A stretch of 64,000 nt of DNA, taken from assembly GCA_023078555.1 (NCBI GenBank), contig CM041200.1, forward strand, positions 4,864,936-4,928,935, read 5' to 3'. This document shows positions 1 through 12,350 of the stretch, one piece after another; the stretch's first letter is position 1; every line of letters starts with the position of its first letter. The notes under the pieces are model-generated. The model searched no databases and was not told the DNA's origin. It saw nothing but the letters and a program-made list of their open reading frames with translations. This DNA comes from Ulva prolifera. Lineage: Eukaryota; Chlorophyta; Ulvophyceae; Ulvales; Ulvaceae. Made by a program: the position numbers and the translations under genes.

Positions 1-437
1 GATGCATATGCGCCCTGATCACGTTGGGAAGTGGGACGCCCATGGAGTGGTGCACCTCCTGGCCGCTGTGCTCTGCCTGCCAGATTTGGGATCCCAAAAC
101 GCCCAGGGCAGCTGGTGCGTCTTGGTAGGTCCGGAGAGGTATTTGAGCAAGTGACCGGGTGGAGCAGCCGAACGCGGCTACACAATGCGCGAGCGGTAAG
201 TCCAGCATGGCGCTGCTTTTTTTCTGAGGCGGGGCTGGTGTCGCTTGCCGTAGCAGCTCCAGCACCAGCAGCTCGGCTCTCTTGACTGTGCTCTTTCGCC
301 TTGATGGCACAGTTTCCAGCTAGCTCCGGCCGTTGTGACTACACCGCGTGGGTACTCACCGTCAATGTGCACTCTTGTGCCGGATGCGCAGTGGGGCTGT
401 GGCCGCGTGTGAGCGACTCACTCCATGGGCGGTGCAG

Positions 438-3334
438 TTCCTGTCGCTGAACGCGATCGGCACGGAGGCCTTCCTGCGGACGCGCCTGCGCACCCACCTC
501 AACGAGATCAAGGCCGACGACCTCGAGATCAAGAAGGAGGGCCTCGAGCAGCTGACGGACGACGAGCTGCGGCACGCGTGCCGCGCCCGAGGCATGCCGG
601 CGCCGTTCGGCGTCGGCTGCACCTCGTTCATGCGCAAGCAGCTCAAGGACTGGATCGAGCTCTCGCTTGACAAGTGCGCCCCTGCCCGGCGCACTGCCAG
701 CGCTGTGCGCCGGGCTGCACGCGCCGCATGCCTGTCGACACCGCATGGGCTCGTCCCTGTGGCCGCTACTCCGTGAGCCTGCTGTGCGTTCTGTGCCGCA
801 CTTGCTGCCAGATACGGGTTTTGCCAGCGATGGAGGCCTGAGGCGCTGCGAGGTAGTGCACATCCGGAGCCCTGCCTGCCTGAAGAACGAGGGAAGCGTG
901 ACACCAGCATGCTGACATCCGTGTATCAGCATGCCACTGGGCCCTGGCAGCGGTGCAAATACGTGTGAGGCCAGAGACAGGGAAGTGCCAGTGCCCTGCT
1001 GCAGCATCGGGTGATTGTGACACAAGCAGCATACAGTAGCCCAACACCTCAAGTGCGTATCTGTGCAGGAATATCCCGCAGTCGCTGCTGCTGTTGAGCC
1101 GCGCCTTCAAGATCCAGACGGCCAAGGTCAAGGACTCGAAGAAGGTTCGCGACTCCACGGAGGCGACGGTGGAGAGCCTCAAGGAGACATTCAACATGCT
1201 GCCGGACGACACGCTGGAGGACGTCACGATGGAGACGTTTAAGAGCTCCGCGAGCCTCGAGCAGCGCCTCGAGTACCTGCAGCGCGTGGAGAAGGACATC
1301 AAGGATGAGAACCAGGAGACGGAGCAGCTGAAGGCCGCCCGGGAGGCCCTCGAGGTGCGCTCGCTTCCCCTCTCCTGGCCTGCCTCATTTTGGGCAAGTT
1401 GCGGCAAGTTTGGAGACAGTCAGACTTTTTCAAGTCGTCAGATGGCGGCCATAGACCAGAAATAAAGTTCGCCAGAAAAATACACAAAAGAACTGTTCCG
1501 GGCATGCAGTCCGCCTGGCCTGCAGTCCCTGGCGTGTACACAGCTGCCAGTGCCCTGGAAGCCACGGCTGCACTGGCGCTGGGGCTCCTGAGCGATGCTG
1601 TTCGGGATGCTGGCTCTGGTCTCACCGCCGTACAGCTTTGGACGACGGCCGCAGTGGCAGCAGTGCATCACAGGCCGGCTGCCTTTGTTCTGCGGCCAAG
1701 CTGTGTTGTTCACAAATGTTGGTAGATGTCTGTGTCTGTGTGTCGCTTGAGTAAACAGGAGGTGACGGGGCTCCATGTCATGGCATTTGTGGTCGCTTGT
1801 AGCCCAACTACAGCCTGGCGGCTCGCATCACGCACAAAGCTGCTAGCTACTGCATAATTCGTTTTAGAGCGGGGCTGAGTGTGCACTCTACGCCACACCT
1901 TGCAGATGGGCGCTGCCACAGGTACAGCGGACTGTGTGCAGGATACGCAGAGCCGGCTGGAGTCGGCGGTCGAGGCGAATGCGCGGGCGACGGCGAAGGC
2001 GGTGGTGCGCAAGGCCGCGGCGCGCGCGGAGCGGCGCGCGCTGACGCTGGAGGCCGGGGAGGCGGGCGACGAGACGCGCGAGCAGCAGCGCATGCTCGAG
2101 GCGCACACGCAGGAGGAGGAGCGCATGGGCACGCTCATCTCGTCGCTCGTCGCGCTGGCGAGCGCGAGCGGCGTCGCGCAGGAGCGCGCGCTGTTCATGG
2201 AGGTCGCGAACGACGCGGTGCAGTCGGAGCTCACGAAACTCAACCGGCCGGGAGGTGCGCTGTGCCCCCCGTGTGCCCCCCGTGTGCCCCCTGTGTGCCC
2301 CCTGTGTGCCCCCTGTGTGCCCCCTTTGTGCCGCAGTCTTACAGCCTCGGCGGCCCGTGTGCTGGCTGTCAGTTGGGAGAGCATCTGCGCGGCAGCGCAG
2401 TGCTTCTGCATGCCACGTGCAGAAGCGAGAGGCTGCTATTATGATGGTATCAGGAAGTCTTGCATTGTGCCGTTTACCATGTGGGCATTGTCGCGGGGCG
2501 CTGAGGTGTGCACAGACGTGGAGGCATGTGCCTCCCGGCGGTGGCTGTGCTGTGGCTGTGTGTATGCATGCATGTGAGGGTGCAGCGTTGGGTGGTGAGC
2601 GGGCGGCGGCGGGCGTGCAGGGTCTTACATGGAGTTTGACGGCGTGACGGGCACGGCGGTGGTCATGCGGCCGGAGGTGGAGCAGGAGACGCAGGACCGC
2701 ATGACGGCGTCGGTGTCGAGCAGCGTCACCGACATGCTCATCCGCATCGAGGGCGAGCTCGACCGCGCCGACTCGCAGATCGGCGAGAAGATGCACGTCC
2801 TCGACCAGGACAACGACGGTGTGCTCCGGTGCACTGCATGCAGAACCGGCACTGCTCTGCACGCCTGCCCTGCTGTTACGTGCATGCCCAGCGGCCTGTG
2901 ACAAACTGCTTCACTGGCCCAACGGGGTGGCTCCTGTCTGTGGTCATGCTGGGCTTTGCAGCTTCTGTAATCGGAGCTAGCAGGCCAGGAGTGGCCTGTG
3001 TGAATGCGTGCGATGACCCACAGTTCCGGCAGGCTGGGGATGAGTCGTGAGTGGCGCTGTTTTGTGTGTTACAAGGATAACGGCGGCGAGGCGGGCAGCA
3101 CCACGGGACCAGCAAGCAGCGCAAGCACGCAATTCGGCGCCGGTGTGTGCAGGCATGATATCGCGGCAGGAGCTGATGAGCGCGCTGGCGATGCTGGACA
3201 CGCACCTGAGCGCGAAGGAGATGGACGCGCTGAATGCGCTGATTGGGGACGACGAGAAGATCTCGGTGTCGATGCTTGAGGAGCTGGGGAGCAAGCTGGA
3301 GGCGCAGAGGGACACGTTGCGGACGGACACGTGA
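438..3334 (+). CDS. LETM1: LETM1-like inner mitochondrial membrane protein (3' part)
   Basis: Seen: five exons at 438-673, 1069-1354, 1942-2254, 2621-2818 and 3153-3334 join in phase to 404 codons ending in TGA. The first exon opens inside the LETM1 ribosome-binding domain (FLRTRLR, then KADDLEIKKEGLEQLT, then GMPAPFGV) and continues across the first junction as NIPQSLLLLSRAF. Long charged coiled-coil segments follow in exons 2-4. The last junction creates a canonical EF-hand loop beginning DQDNDGMISRQEL. Known: LETM1 proteins sit in the inner mitochondrial membrane and act in K+/H+ or Ca2+/H+ exchange and mitoribosome binding; many carry C-terminal EF-hands. The N-terminal exons with the membrane helix and transit peptide must lie left of the window; bases 1-437 look like intron. 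Codon use is strongly GC-ending. Family assignment is firm, ion specificity unknown. Confidence 0.88.
2259..2331. repeat. 11-bp minisatellite in a LETM1 intron
   Basis: About six head-to-tail units close to CCCCCTGTGTG, the first ones reading CCCCCCGTGTG. They start a few bases after the GTGCGC donor at 2255, so the array lies wholly inside intron 3. Confidence 0.8.
3066..3115 (-). repeat. Short retrotransposon 3'-end fragment in a LETM1 intron
   Basis: The plus strand reads GTGTTACAAGGATAACGGC followed by a GCGGGCAGCACC block. The same two blocks occur at 15364-15410, at 47603-47655 (opposite strand) and, diverged, at 47763-47795 just past the retrotransposon ORF. On the minus strand each copy ends in TGTAAC or a close variant, as a 3' UTR would. 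Inferred to be a 5'-truncated relic, antisense to LETM1 in its last intron. Confidence 0.5.
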
Positions 3335-4338
3335 CGGTGATGGCTGTTTCGCCCGGTGGGACTGTGATCAGACATGTGCTTTTCCCGTATACAACAGTTT
3401 CAGTGCCTTGGAGGAAGGTGGCCGCTGCCTCTGCCACGTTTCCGCAGTTCTGGGTAACACATGTCGCCCAGCAGGAGCTCGGAAGCATGCGCGTGTTTGA
3501 ATCATGCAGTTCTGGTGTGTTGAAAGCATTCCACAGGCGAACACCCTGCATCGAGGCGTATTTCAGCACGAATGTCTCGCCTGCACTGTCACAGCGCTCC
3601 GCTGTGCACGAGCCATGGTCGGTGTTCTAGTGCAGTTTTACAAATGTTGGTCATCCACGAGGCACACTCTGCTTGTGCATTGTCTGGGAGGCATACGAAC
3701 AGTGTGGACTAACAGATGCACGAGCAAGGTGTACTGGCAAGACCTATGAGGCTGCATCAGCTGCTGAGAGAGGGTGACCATGCGAGTTGCCGGACCAACA
3801 GTCTGGCGCAAACACACTGAGATGATCGAACACTGCCGCGGCCATCGGCAGGCATTTACACAACACACCAAACGTGTATTCATTGCATCCAGCAGCCATT
3901 CTATAGCATGGGCATCGCCCAGCTTGAATTCTTCATCACATAGAAAACCACGAAATATGTGTCATGCGGTTCACGAAAAGTGTCACTCCATTCCTACGGG
4001 CGTCGCGCAAAGGACGCTACGTGGATCATAGCATCACCCGTGACTTCTACCACTACCGTGATCCCCCGGGCTTCGACCGCTTCCATTGTGGCCAGAGGGC
4101 GCACTACTCGCCCGCATGCCCAGCCTCATCTGTGCATTGGCATGGCCCCTCTGCACACCGGCCACTCCCGTCAAAATGCAACATCCAGCCAGTCCCAGCT
4201 GACGCTGCTGCAGGTCATTCTGCCCTTCAGGCAAATCAGCACATACACACTATGACATCGCATTGACAAGCACAGGCACATGTGGTGGGAACTTGGCGTG
4301 CATTCACATCGAGTGGACCGATCGAGTTTCCGTTGTAT
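3335..4338. other. Convergent intergenic region
   Basis: Lies between the stop codons of the LETM1 gene and the kelch gene. It should hold both 3' UTRs. A 100-codon ATG-initiated frame at 3964-4266 (+) has no recognisable features and no neighbouring exon that fits; I do not call it a gene. Confidence 0.6.
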
Positions 4339-7300
4339 CTACCAACAGCGCACGGCAGGCAGGATCGCCACCTGTGTCTCCTGTGCGACCCTCTGCAGGT
4401 CACCTGCAAGGTCAGCCATGCGCTGGTACTTCTGCCGCAGGCCGTCGGTCGCCTGCTGGAACGCGAGCAGCTCCGCCCGCTCCTCAGCGGCCTTCGCAGC
4501 CTCCCCCTGCAGCTGCTCCACCCGCGCCTCCTGCGCGTCGCAGTTGCGCTGCGCCTCCTGCCGCTGTGCCACCTCGGCCTGCAGCTGCGACCTGCACTCC
4601 ACCGCGCTGCCTCGGGCGGCTGCAGGCACGCTCTGCGGCAGGCGAGCCCCGCAGCGTGTCGCTGCCGCACACCACCCGCCCTAGCTTCATGACCCACCAT
4701 GGGTCCTTAGGCACCCACGAATCTCAGAGATACAATCACTGATCGAACCATATCAAAACCAAAAGGCCACCCCAGGCCCCCCGCCCGCACAGCAGTCACG
4801 TTGGAACCTTCTCCAGGCACGCACTTGAGTGCGTCGGCCTTCTGCTGCAGCTTCTGGCTGCGGCGAGAGGCCTCGTCCCGGGCGGCCTCCGCTGCAGCAA
4901 CCCCCTCACGCAGCTCGGCCACTTGTGCCGTCGCCGCCTGGGCGGCCTCGCGTGCCGCGGCCAGCTCCGCCTCGAGCTCGCTCTTCTTGTCTGACGCCGT
5001 CTTTGCGACCTCCTGCACCCCACATGCACCTGTCTCTGCCCTCTGCGGGATCACTGAATGGCTGGACTGGTGGCAACGTGTGTCTCCTGACACTCGAAAG
5101 TAAACTACACACGACCTGCGGTCTTGTCTGGTGATCTGCCATGCAACGGCCTGAGCTCATGTTCATGGGTCGGACACAGATCATGAATCCTCGAGATGGG
5201 AAGCTCTTCACCCATGCAAGGGTGTTGGCCGCAGCCCCCTGAGGGACGGTGACTTGATCATGCAGCCGCCTGCTCCAATGTTGGATTGCAAGCACATGCA
5301 GCCAGCCTTTAACTGCTCAGCGACGGATGCATGCATAGTGTACACACCAGCATGCAACGTACCATGCTCTGCCTCCACAACTGCCTCCCTAGCCCAGTTC
5401 ACCACGTAAACACAAACAAAATAAGCGTCGACGGTTGCTCAAACAGTTCCCGGTGGAAGCGCCGCGGGAGCCCCGCACCTGGTAGATGTTGGCGCGCTCG
5501 GTCACGCTGGTGACCTGCGCCTCCAGCGACCCGACGGCCGCCGCGTGCTGCTGCTGCAGCACCTGCTCCCGCAGCTGCTTCGTCTGCAGGGCATCCTGCA
5601 GGTGCCCTACGGCCTCGGTGTGGGCCTCCTTGATGTCCTTCAACTCCTCGGCCACCTCCCGACGCGCCGCCTCGAGGGCGGCGGTCGCTGCCTTGAGCTT
5701 GTCGCGCTGCGCCTCCGCTGCCTCGCACCGCCCGCGCACGGCCTCGACCTCACGCTTCAGCTCCTCTGCCTCCCGCTGCGCCGCCTGCAACCTCTCGGCG
5801 CCCGTGTCCTGCATAAACTCACAGCATGGTGGACGTAAGCATGCGATGGATCCACCGCATACGAATGTAATAATTAATTCTAACTCGCAAACTCGATGAA
5901 CCTGTGCTCTGTGATTCGAAGTAGATGTACAGAGCTCTGGAAATGGGCAGTCATGTTTGACTCGCTCTGTACCCCAGCACAGGCGCAGAGTCACAGCACA
6001 GCACAGCAGCAGAGGGGTGTGCGCACCCGTTCACTGGCGGTGGCGGCGCAGCGCGCCTGCGCGTCCACGAGCGAGCGCTGCAGCGCCACGCGCTCCGCCT
6101 CGAGCTCGTGCTGCGTGTCGCGGGCGGCGGAAAGCTCCGCGTGCTGCGCGCGGCGCTGCTGCTGCTCCTGCGCGTACTTGCCCTCCACCCGCTGCAGCTC
6201 GGCACGCAGGCGGTGGAGTTCGGCCTCCACGGTGCGCGCCGCAGACTCCACCACCTCTGCCTCCCGAACCTGAACCCTCAGACTCTGCTGGAATCAACAA
6301 CCGCTAGCGTACATCCTCCTCTGCTGCCCAGCTGCCCTGCTTGCTGAAAGAGCATGGACAGGGCCCGTCAGGCGCTGGCGCTCCACTCAGCGCCGACTTG
6401 TAAGCGGATATACGATAATGATTTGCGGCAGGTTCGGGGATGATAATGTGTCAGACGTGACGAGACACACGTGATGAAAACATTCATTGGCCTTGTTGTG
6501 CATGGAGTGTGAGGCCGCACCCGCTTCTGCAGGGCCTCATTCTCGCGAGCAAGCTCGTCCGCGCGGGTCTGCAGGCGGACCCGTCCCGCCCCCGCCGCCT
6601 CCGCGTCGGCCTGCGCCGCCGCCACACACTGCTGCAGCTGCGCGACGTCCACGTCTCGCGCCTGCAGCACGGCCCGCGCGCCGGCCGCCGCAGCCTCCTG
6701 CTCATCACCGCGCCGCGTCTGCGCCGCCGCGTGCTGCTGCGCCGCATGCAGCTCCCGCTGCAACCCCTCCGCCTGCGCGGCCGCCCGCCGCAGCTGCCCC
6801 TCCTCCTCCACCGTGATCTGCACCATCCCCGGCTCCAGCACCGGGCCACACGTCCCCCGGCCCCCAGCCCGCCCGTCACTCCCACCATGCGTGTCAGGCG
6901 TGTCCTGCACCAGCTCCTCGTCCGCCAAACCAGGCGCAGCACAGCGCCGCTCGGCGGCAGTGCCACCGTTGCCGTTCTTGCTCGCCGGCGCCACGCACGC
7001 TTTAGCGACTGCTGCGGCGCGCATAGCTGCAGAGGGCCGCTTGGCTGCGGCGGACCGCTCCGGGGTGTCCCGGCCGCGCTTTGGACCTCTCGCTGCCGCT
7101 GCAGCCGCCTGCAACGATTCGCTGCCAGGCAGCGCGTACTCCCCGGTGTAAACACTGCACATGTTTTTCTGTTTGTGGTGTATTACACACACAGCGCATC
7201 ACACACCCATGTTCCAACAGCGCACTAGCATCACGCTAGTGGACTCCCCACAGCCACGCCACAAGAAACCGGAGCACGTCTGTGATAACGTAGACAGTAT

Positions 7301-8881
7301 GATGTTTCTGGGACCGACGGCGGGGTGGTGGCGGAGTGTATGCACAGACGGCGCACCTCGCCTCAGCCTCCTTCCGCGCCTGCTCCACCTTTGCTGCGGC
7401 GTCTACAGGGCTGAGCAGCAGCGTCCGCTGCGGTCGCGGGCCGCCCCCGGCCGGCAGCACGGCACGCGTGTCACGCGTCGGTATGCTGGACCCGGCAGGC
7501 GCACCCTGAAGCCACACGTACACGCCCACGAGGTCGCCCGACACGGTGCACTGCGCCAGCACAATCACGCCGCCGCGGCCGCCCGCCTCCCCGGCGACAC
7601 ACAGCGCCGTCCACGTCGGCTTCGCGCCTGGCTGCGGCGGCAGTGGCAAGCTGCTGCTCCATGCATGCGACACGCCGCTGCTCGTCACCGCCATCACGCC
7701 CAGAGACATCTCGGCGTTGGAGGAGCCGGGGAGCAGGTACGCAGCGCCACGGCCGCTGCGGACGTCCGCGGCACCGCAGCACATCGCCTGCGCTGGGCTC
7801 GGACAGAGGGTCTGCAGCGTGGCGGCGCGGGCAGAGGGTGCGAGTGTGACCCGGCGGCTCTCGACGTCAATGGTGACGACGGAGCACGGGTGCGGGGTGG
7901 TGAGCCCGCGTGAGCCTCCAAACACGGCAACATCCAGACGGCTGCCTGATGGGGCGGCTGTGGCTGGGAGGAGGCAGTGCTTGCAGGTCTGGAGGCAGGC
8001 CTGGGCGACGTCGGGGGTGGTGTGGAGGGGTGCCGCGTGGACCTCGAGCGGTGCTGACGTGGCGGAGGGCGCTGACAGGGACAGCAAGTGCCAGTCGGAG
8101 AGGACGCAGTTCTCGCGCGACGCCGGCGTGGTGGCCGTGCCGGGCTGGACGTCGGCTGTTGAGCGGCCCCCGTGCAGGATGACGTGGCCTGGGCTAGAGG
8201 GATGAGGCAGCAGAGCGCAGCCAGAGCGCAGTACGAAGGCCTTGGCGGCTGTAGTGTCTGGGACCGTCCTGCGCCACAACAACACGACTGAGGGGGTGCT
8301 GGTGGGATGTGCGGTGCTGTGCGTGTTGCAGATAAATGGCTGATGCTGTGTTGTGAAGCAGGGCTGGTTGTGACCTTTGAGTGTGAGTTAACAACGGCAG
8401 GAGGGGAAGCACACCTGAGGCGGGCACGCTTGGCTGCATAGCGGCCGCGAGGGTCCAGGTCTATGACGTAGATCGTCTGGCTGAAGCCTTGTTTTGCTTG
8501 GACTCGGCCACCCACAACGAGAAGGCATCCATGTGGATACCCAGGAAGAGCAGGGACAACACACACAGCGTGGTCCCACACCTCAAACGGCATGGGCACA
8601 CTGCGATGCAACGCAGGCTTGCCCTTCAGGATGTTCTCTCTGCTCAAGATATACATCTGGGTGGACGGCAGGTTGCCTCTGCACAGCCGGAAGTGCCAGA
8701 AGTGAAGGTACAGGTGGTGAAGTTGATCTCAGCGGATGAATGCGAAGAGCAAAGCAGTGAAGGAAGAAAAGGGTGATGCGGACCTCTTGCCTCCTACGAC
8801 GAACACAAAGCCGTGGTGGTACACCACAGCCTGTCCTCTGGCAGGAAACACCCTCCATGTCTCTGAATTGAGCACGAGTTT
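4339..8881 (-). CDS. Kelch-repeat protein with long C-terminal coiled coil (5' end not found)
   Basis: Seen: eight exons (8784-8881, 8415-8678, 7357-8268, 6521-7154, 6027-6287, 5479-5808, 4825-5012, 4339-4630) join in phase to about 992 codons ending in TAG. The first three carry kelch-type strands: VVYHHGFVFVVGGK, then VWDHAVCVVP followed by GCLLVVGGR, then GHVILHGG and LDVAVFGGSRG. A basic Ala-rich linker follows, then about 500 residues of Ala/Glu/Gln-rich heptads. Known: kelch propellers bind protein partners; a kelch propeller plus coiled coil is the layout of Tea1-type polarity proteins and some plant kelch proteins. The first exon opens in mid-blade, so upstream exons are missing; they should lie within 8882-9538. 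The last intron keeps frame only if splicing uses the second AG of CAGAG. Cellular role unknown. Confidence 0.78.
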
Positions 8882-9538
8882 CTGCGCAGTGCATTGCATA
8901 GCTCGCTGCAGACGCTATTATTGATGTCAACTTGCTCAACATCTTATCGACATCTCCGATTGCGACTGCGTGCTCGCGGAAGAACATCAGCGTACTCCAG
9001 GATGGTGGTTGTGCACAACGGTCGCACGCTGTCGCATATGCCTAATCCATGAGTATCTTTGGGATACATAATTGCTGATGAAGAGATCTGTGGCGCTTGT
9101 TAAGTGTCACAAGAACCGGATGCAGGCACGTTCCTGTTGAACCATTCCGTGCGTCGTGCTGTGGCGACCGGTGCTATGCAGTCACGTCAACATCGGAGCC
9201 TCAATATGGCGTGCATTCGGAAGCAGCTTGCCACTCTCAAGCAGCTTGCCAGAAACAAGATGAATACAGGAACAGCGCCATGGTGCTACAGCGGGGCCAG
9301 CTGGGAAAGCTCAATGAAGGACATTGTGGCATGTAAAGAGGACCGTACGCACTGTTTTTCAACACGCCATTATTTATTTGCATTGCTCATCTACAATTCC
9401 GGTGAATGGCAAAGTACTCAGTGCTACTACTGCCATTGAGGCAGTTCATGAGGCTGCCGCAAACTGGATGTTTGTGCCACCTCAAGAGGGGAGGGGGTGC
9501 AATCATCACTCTGAGAAGTCGTGATCCTGTCTGAAGTA
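8882..9538. other. Upstream region of the kelch gene
   Basis: The 5' exons and promoter of the kelch gene should be here, because the next gene on the same strand ends at 9539. I could not find a convincing kelch-coding exon in any frame. Confidence 0.4.
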
Positions 9539-10579
9539 TTATACATCCGGTACAAACTGCAAAGCATCTGAAGAAAAAACGGCCATCCTATGGTATTCCT
9601 CTCGTTGCTTCACTTTCATCTCGTTCATGGCCCGAGCAGAGAAGAGAGCTGCGCTGCCGCTGAGGCACAAGATGAAGAACATGAAGGCTGCACACCACAA
9701 CATTAAATCTAGCTTCAGGATTGCAGATGTTCACGATGTCGCACATTTGACAGAACTCTAGCATCAGGCAATACGCACTTGCGGCAGCTTGCTCATAGCC
9801 GTCTGTAGAAGCACTCTCGCCTCTGAAGCGGATGCCAATGTCAGCGCAAATGTCGACGAAGAAGTGAAAGACAGACACCATCTGGACTGCATTGTACGTG
9901 AAGTACGCAGTGATGAGCTCCCTCTGCTGTTGCAATATGCCGGCAACTCCGAGAATGGAGAAGACATTGCACAAGATGGACAAGTAAAACACGTAGTCCA
10001 TCGGGGTCCGGTACGCGAAGTTTCTCTCTGCAGAGGTGGACGACTATGTGGGGAACTGAGTGCGGTCACATGTTAGATGTTGTTGTCCGTCTAGATCATC
10101 GAGCTGAAGAACTGTTCAGAGGCATCTTGCCTAGTCAACGAGTCGGGACGGCGTACCGAACACGATCACCGAGTCATCGCCTGAGGCATCGCGATCTTTG
10201 GCTGCCTGGGCTATCTGATCTTTCAGGTAGTGAGTCTGCACAGCGGAAGCTTGTTCTGTGCGAGCGTAGACCATCGCCCGACGGGCGCCTACGCAATCAC
10301 CGGTGTGTCGACCAGCGAAACTTTAGCTCAGACAAACACCTTGAATGCTTCATAGATTCCTAGTAAGCATAAAGCAGCGACAGCCTGCAGTGCAGACATG
10401 CACAGAACACCCCCGCCTGACTTCATCTGGATTCGAGCGATGAAACGTAACAAGGTTCGGCACGACTTCGAGATTTCATCATCAGATGCTTTGCCAAACG
10501 ATACATTCTGACAGAGCCTGTAGATTGACAGTGCATGCAACGTGGTGCAGGGAGCTAGTCTCAGGTAGGCAGCATGCAT
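9539..10579 (-). CDS. Predicted four-helix membrane protein, family not recognised
   Basis: Seen: three exons (10340-10579, 9779-10025, 9539-9687) join in phase to 211 residues from ATG to TAA. Four hydrophobic stretches can be read: around MSALQAVAALCLLGIYEAF, around DYVFYLSILCNVFSILGVAG, around NAVQMVSVFHFFVDICADIG and around FMFFILCLSGSAALFSA. The C-terminal tail is short and charged (MNEMKVKQREEYHRM). Frame at the first junction requires the acceptor to be the second AG of CAGAG. The ATG at 10579 is the first in frame; upstream in-frame codons include only a GTG. It lies 93 bases past the stop of the Mss51-like gene on the same strand. I do not recognise the family; the regular helix spacing and fitting splice sites support a real gene. 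Confidence 0.68.
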
Positions 10580-10672
10580 GGTGGACTGGCATTGCGTGAC
10601 CCTGTCTGATTCCGCTGACACATCAAAGCAGCGTCAGTGACTCTACAGACATATAGATGCGGGCAATATCCT

Positions 10673-12350
10673 TTAAGAAGCATTGCTGAGGGGGACATCT
10701 GGGGCGCACATAAATGCATTGGAGTAGCTTGGCAAGCGGCTGCCGTGCTGTGGCTGCGGCATGGGAGAGCGAAAAGGATTCAAATGAATATCTGGTTTGA
10801 ATGCGGACGCCATGCTTGCAGCACGGGCCAGGGCTTCTTCACAGTAATCTGATGCGACAATTGGTACCTGTATAACGAGGAAGCTCACATCCTGTATCAC
10901 TCAAATCTGCCAAGAGCACACGCACTTCGAGAAAACACCTTGGCTTCTGTCAGCAGCTGGAGTGTTTCTGACCATGTGGAGTACGCTGCCAGCCCTGCAT
11001 TGGGCAGAAACGTAACATGTGGCCAAACACCACCACGCCATCCATCCGCACACTGCATCCCGGGTGTGTGACCATCATCAGCTGCTTGGTTGGGCGACGA
11101 GTTCGACAAGGGTACTCTCCCTTGATTCTCGAAGAATGACGCAACGCTTTCCATCTTCTCATGGACATGCCCGTGGAAACATACGACAACAACGCGCCTG
11201 CAGGCATGCATGTGTTTGCCTAAGGTGCACTTTGAGCCTCCGGCGTTGCCTGTGCTGCTGACCACCATGGAACACCTTTGATATGGAAGAAGCACAGGCA
11301 TGCACAACGCAACAGTCTTTCAGAGTAGAACCGCAGGAACTGGAGGTGCAAGCAAAGTTGACAAACCTCACCTTGTGCCATCGTGTCCCAGAACATGCAT
11401 CGAGCCATGCTCTTCAATACTGATTCCTGGTCCAACCAGGGCCACCAGAAACATGCCAATTGCAGGCCAAAGATGCTGTAGCTCACGCAGGCAAGCCAGC
11501 TGAGACACTTCGACTGCAGCAGCGCCAGCGACCAGCACACGCAACACCTTCTGCTTCCCGATGGCACAGCTATCTTGCCTATCGTCGGGCAGGACTGCCT
11601 TTGAGTCCAGCAAGCGCTCCACACTGTGCCATAGCGTCAGCGGCCATGTCAACAACAACGGCAGTGGTGAAGACAGACTTATGCCACGCCATTTACAGAA
11701 AGCTGGCCATGAGTCAATGTATGTCACAGTCTCGAGATTCTTCTGCGGCGGTTGCGCTGGCAACATACCACTGTCCAGGGCAATATCAGATGACACTGCA
11801 CATGCGCAATCCAAATCGGCAGGTGGGTGAAAAAATGGGATACTTTCCTCAGGGGGGTACTATACGCACACACACGTTGGTCATTCCCGCACTTGCACAA
11901 GCAGGCGTATGGTCCACAGCAATGGACCCCCAAGACCTCAAGGAGGAAGCAAATGTGATCCTCGTCGGGAGCTTCAGCGGCTAACAGAGCCGAATACTCG
12001 AGCCCTTTGGACTTGATGGCGTCAGATGATTGCATCTGTTTTCGCATGCGGTCACATTCGCTTCCGCTGTGGACATCGCGCGAGTGTCGTTTCAAGTGCT
12101 GTACCCCACAGTAAGCAAGGGCCTGACAGTTAGGGCACCAGACCGGGCTTGATGCGAAAGCACCACAAAGCTGGCACTCTGCCATAGCAACTTGGGAGCG
12201 AAGTATCGCTGACCCTGCGACGGTCGATATGCTCAAGCAGGTTGAGCTCAGCAGGTTGTCCCATTCATCGGAGAATCCAGGAAGCGAAGTGAGCCAGAAA
12301 CAAGGCTGACGTCGACGCACATATGCAGAGCTCTCTGCAGACCTCCCCAT
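10673..12350 (-). CDS. MYND zinc-finger protein with Mss51-like C-terminal domain
   Basis: Seen: exons 11893-12350 (or from 12185), 11372-11770, 10939-11197 and 10673-10867 join in phase. An N-terminal MYND finger reads CQLCGAF, WCPNC, then AYCGVQHLKRH. The next exon has PLTLWHSVE and a glycine-rich strand LRVLVAGAAAVE, ending in LVALVGPG. The third has CFHGHVHEKM, then FLPNAGLAAYSTW and ETLQLLTEAK. The last has VPIVASDYCEEAL, NPFRSP and LPSYSNAF. These blocks, in this order, match the Mss51/ZMYND C-terminal domain. Known: yeast Mss51 is a mitochondrial translational activator of Cox1; algal homologues are uncharacterised. Two starts are possible: ATG at 12350 (436 residues) or at 12185, just before the MYND domain (381 residues). 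An open frame at 11159-11371 is not needed: skipping it keeps the frame and the domain. Confidence 0.8.

Noticed and set aside
1888..2904. 338-codon open frame on the minus strand
   Set aside because: Antisense to LETM1 exons and to the intronic minisatellite; no family features.
7236..8285. Reading the large kelch exon as a complete single-exon gene
   Set aside because: Both ends are splice sites in phase with further kelch and coiled-coil exons.
11159..11371. Extra exon in the Mss51-like gene
   Set aside because: Including it puts the next exon out of frame; skipping it keeps the frame and restores the HGHVHE block.
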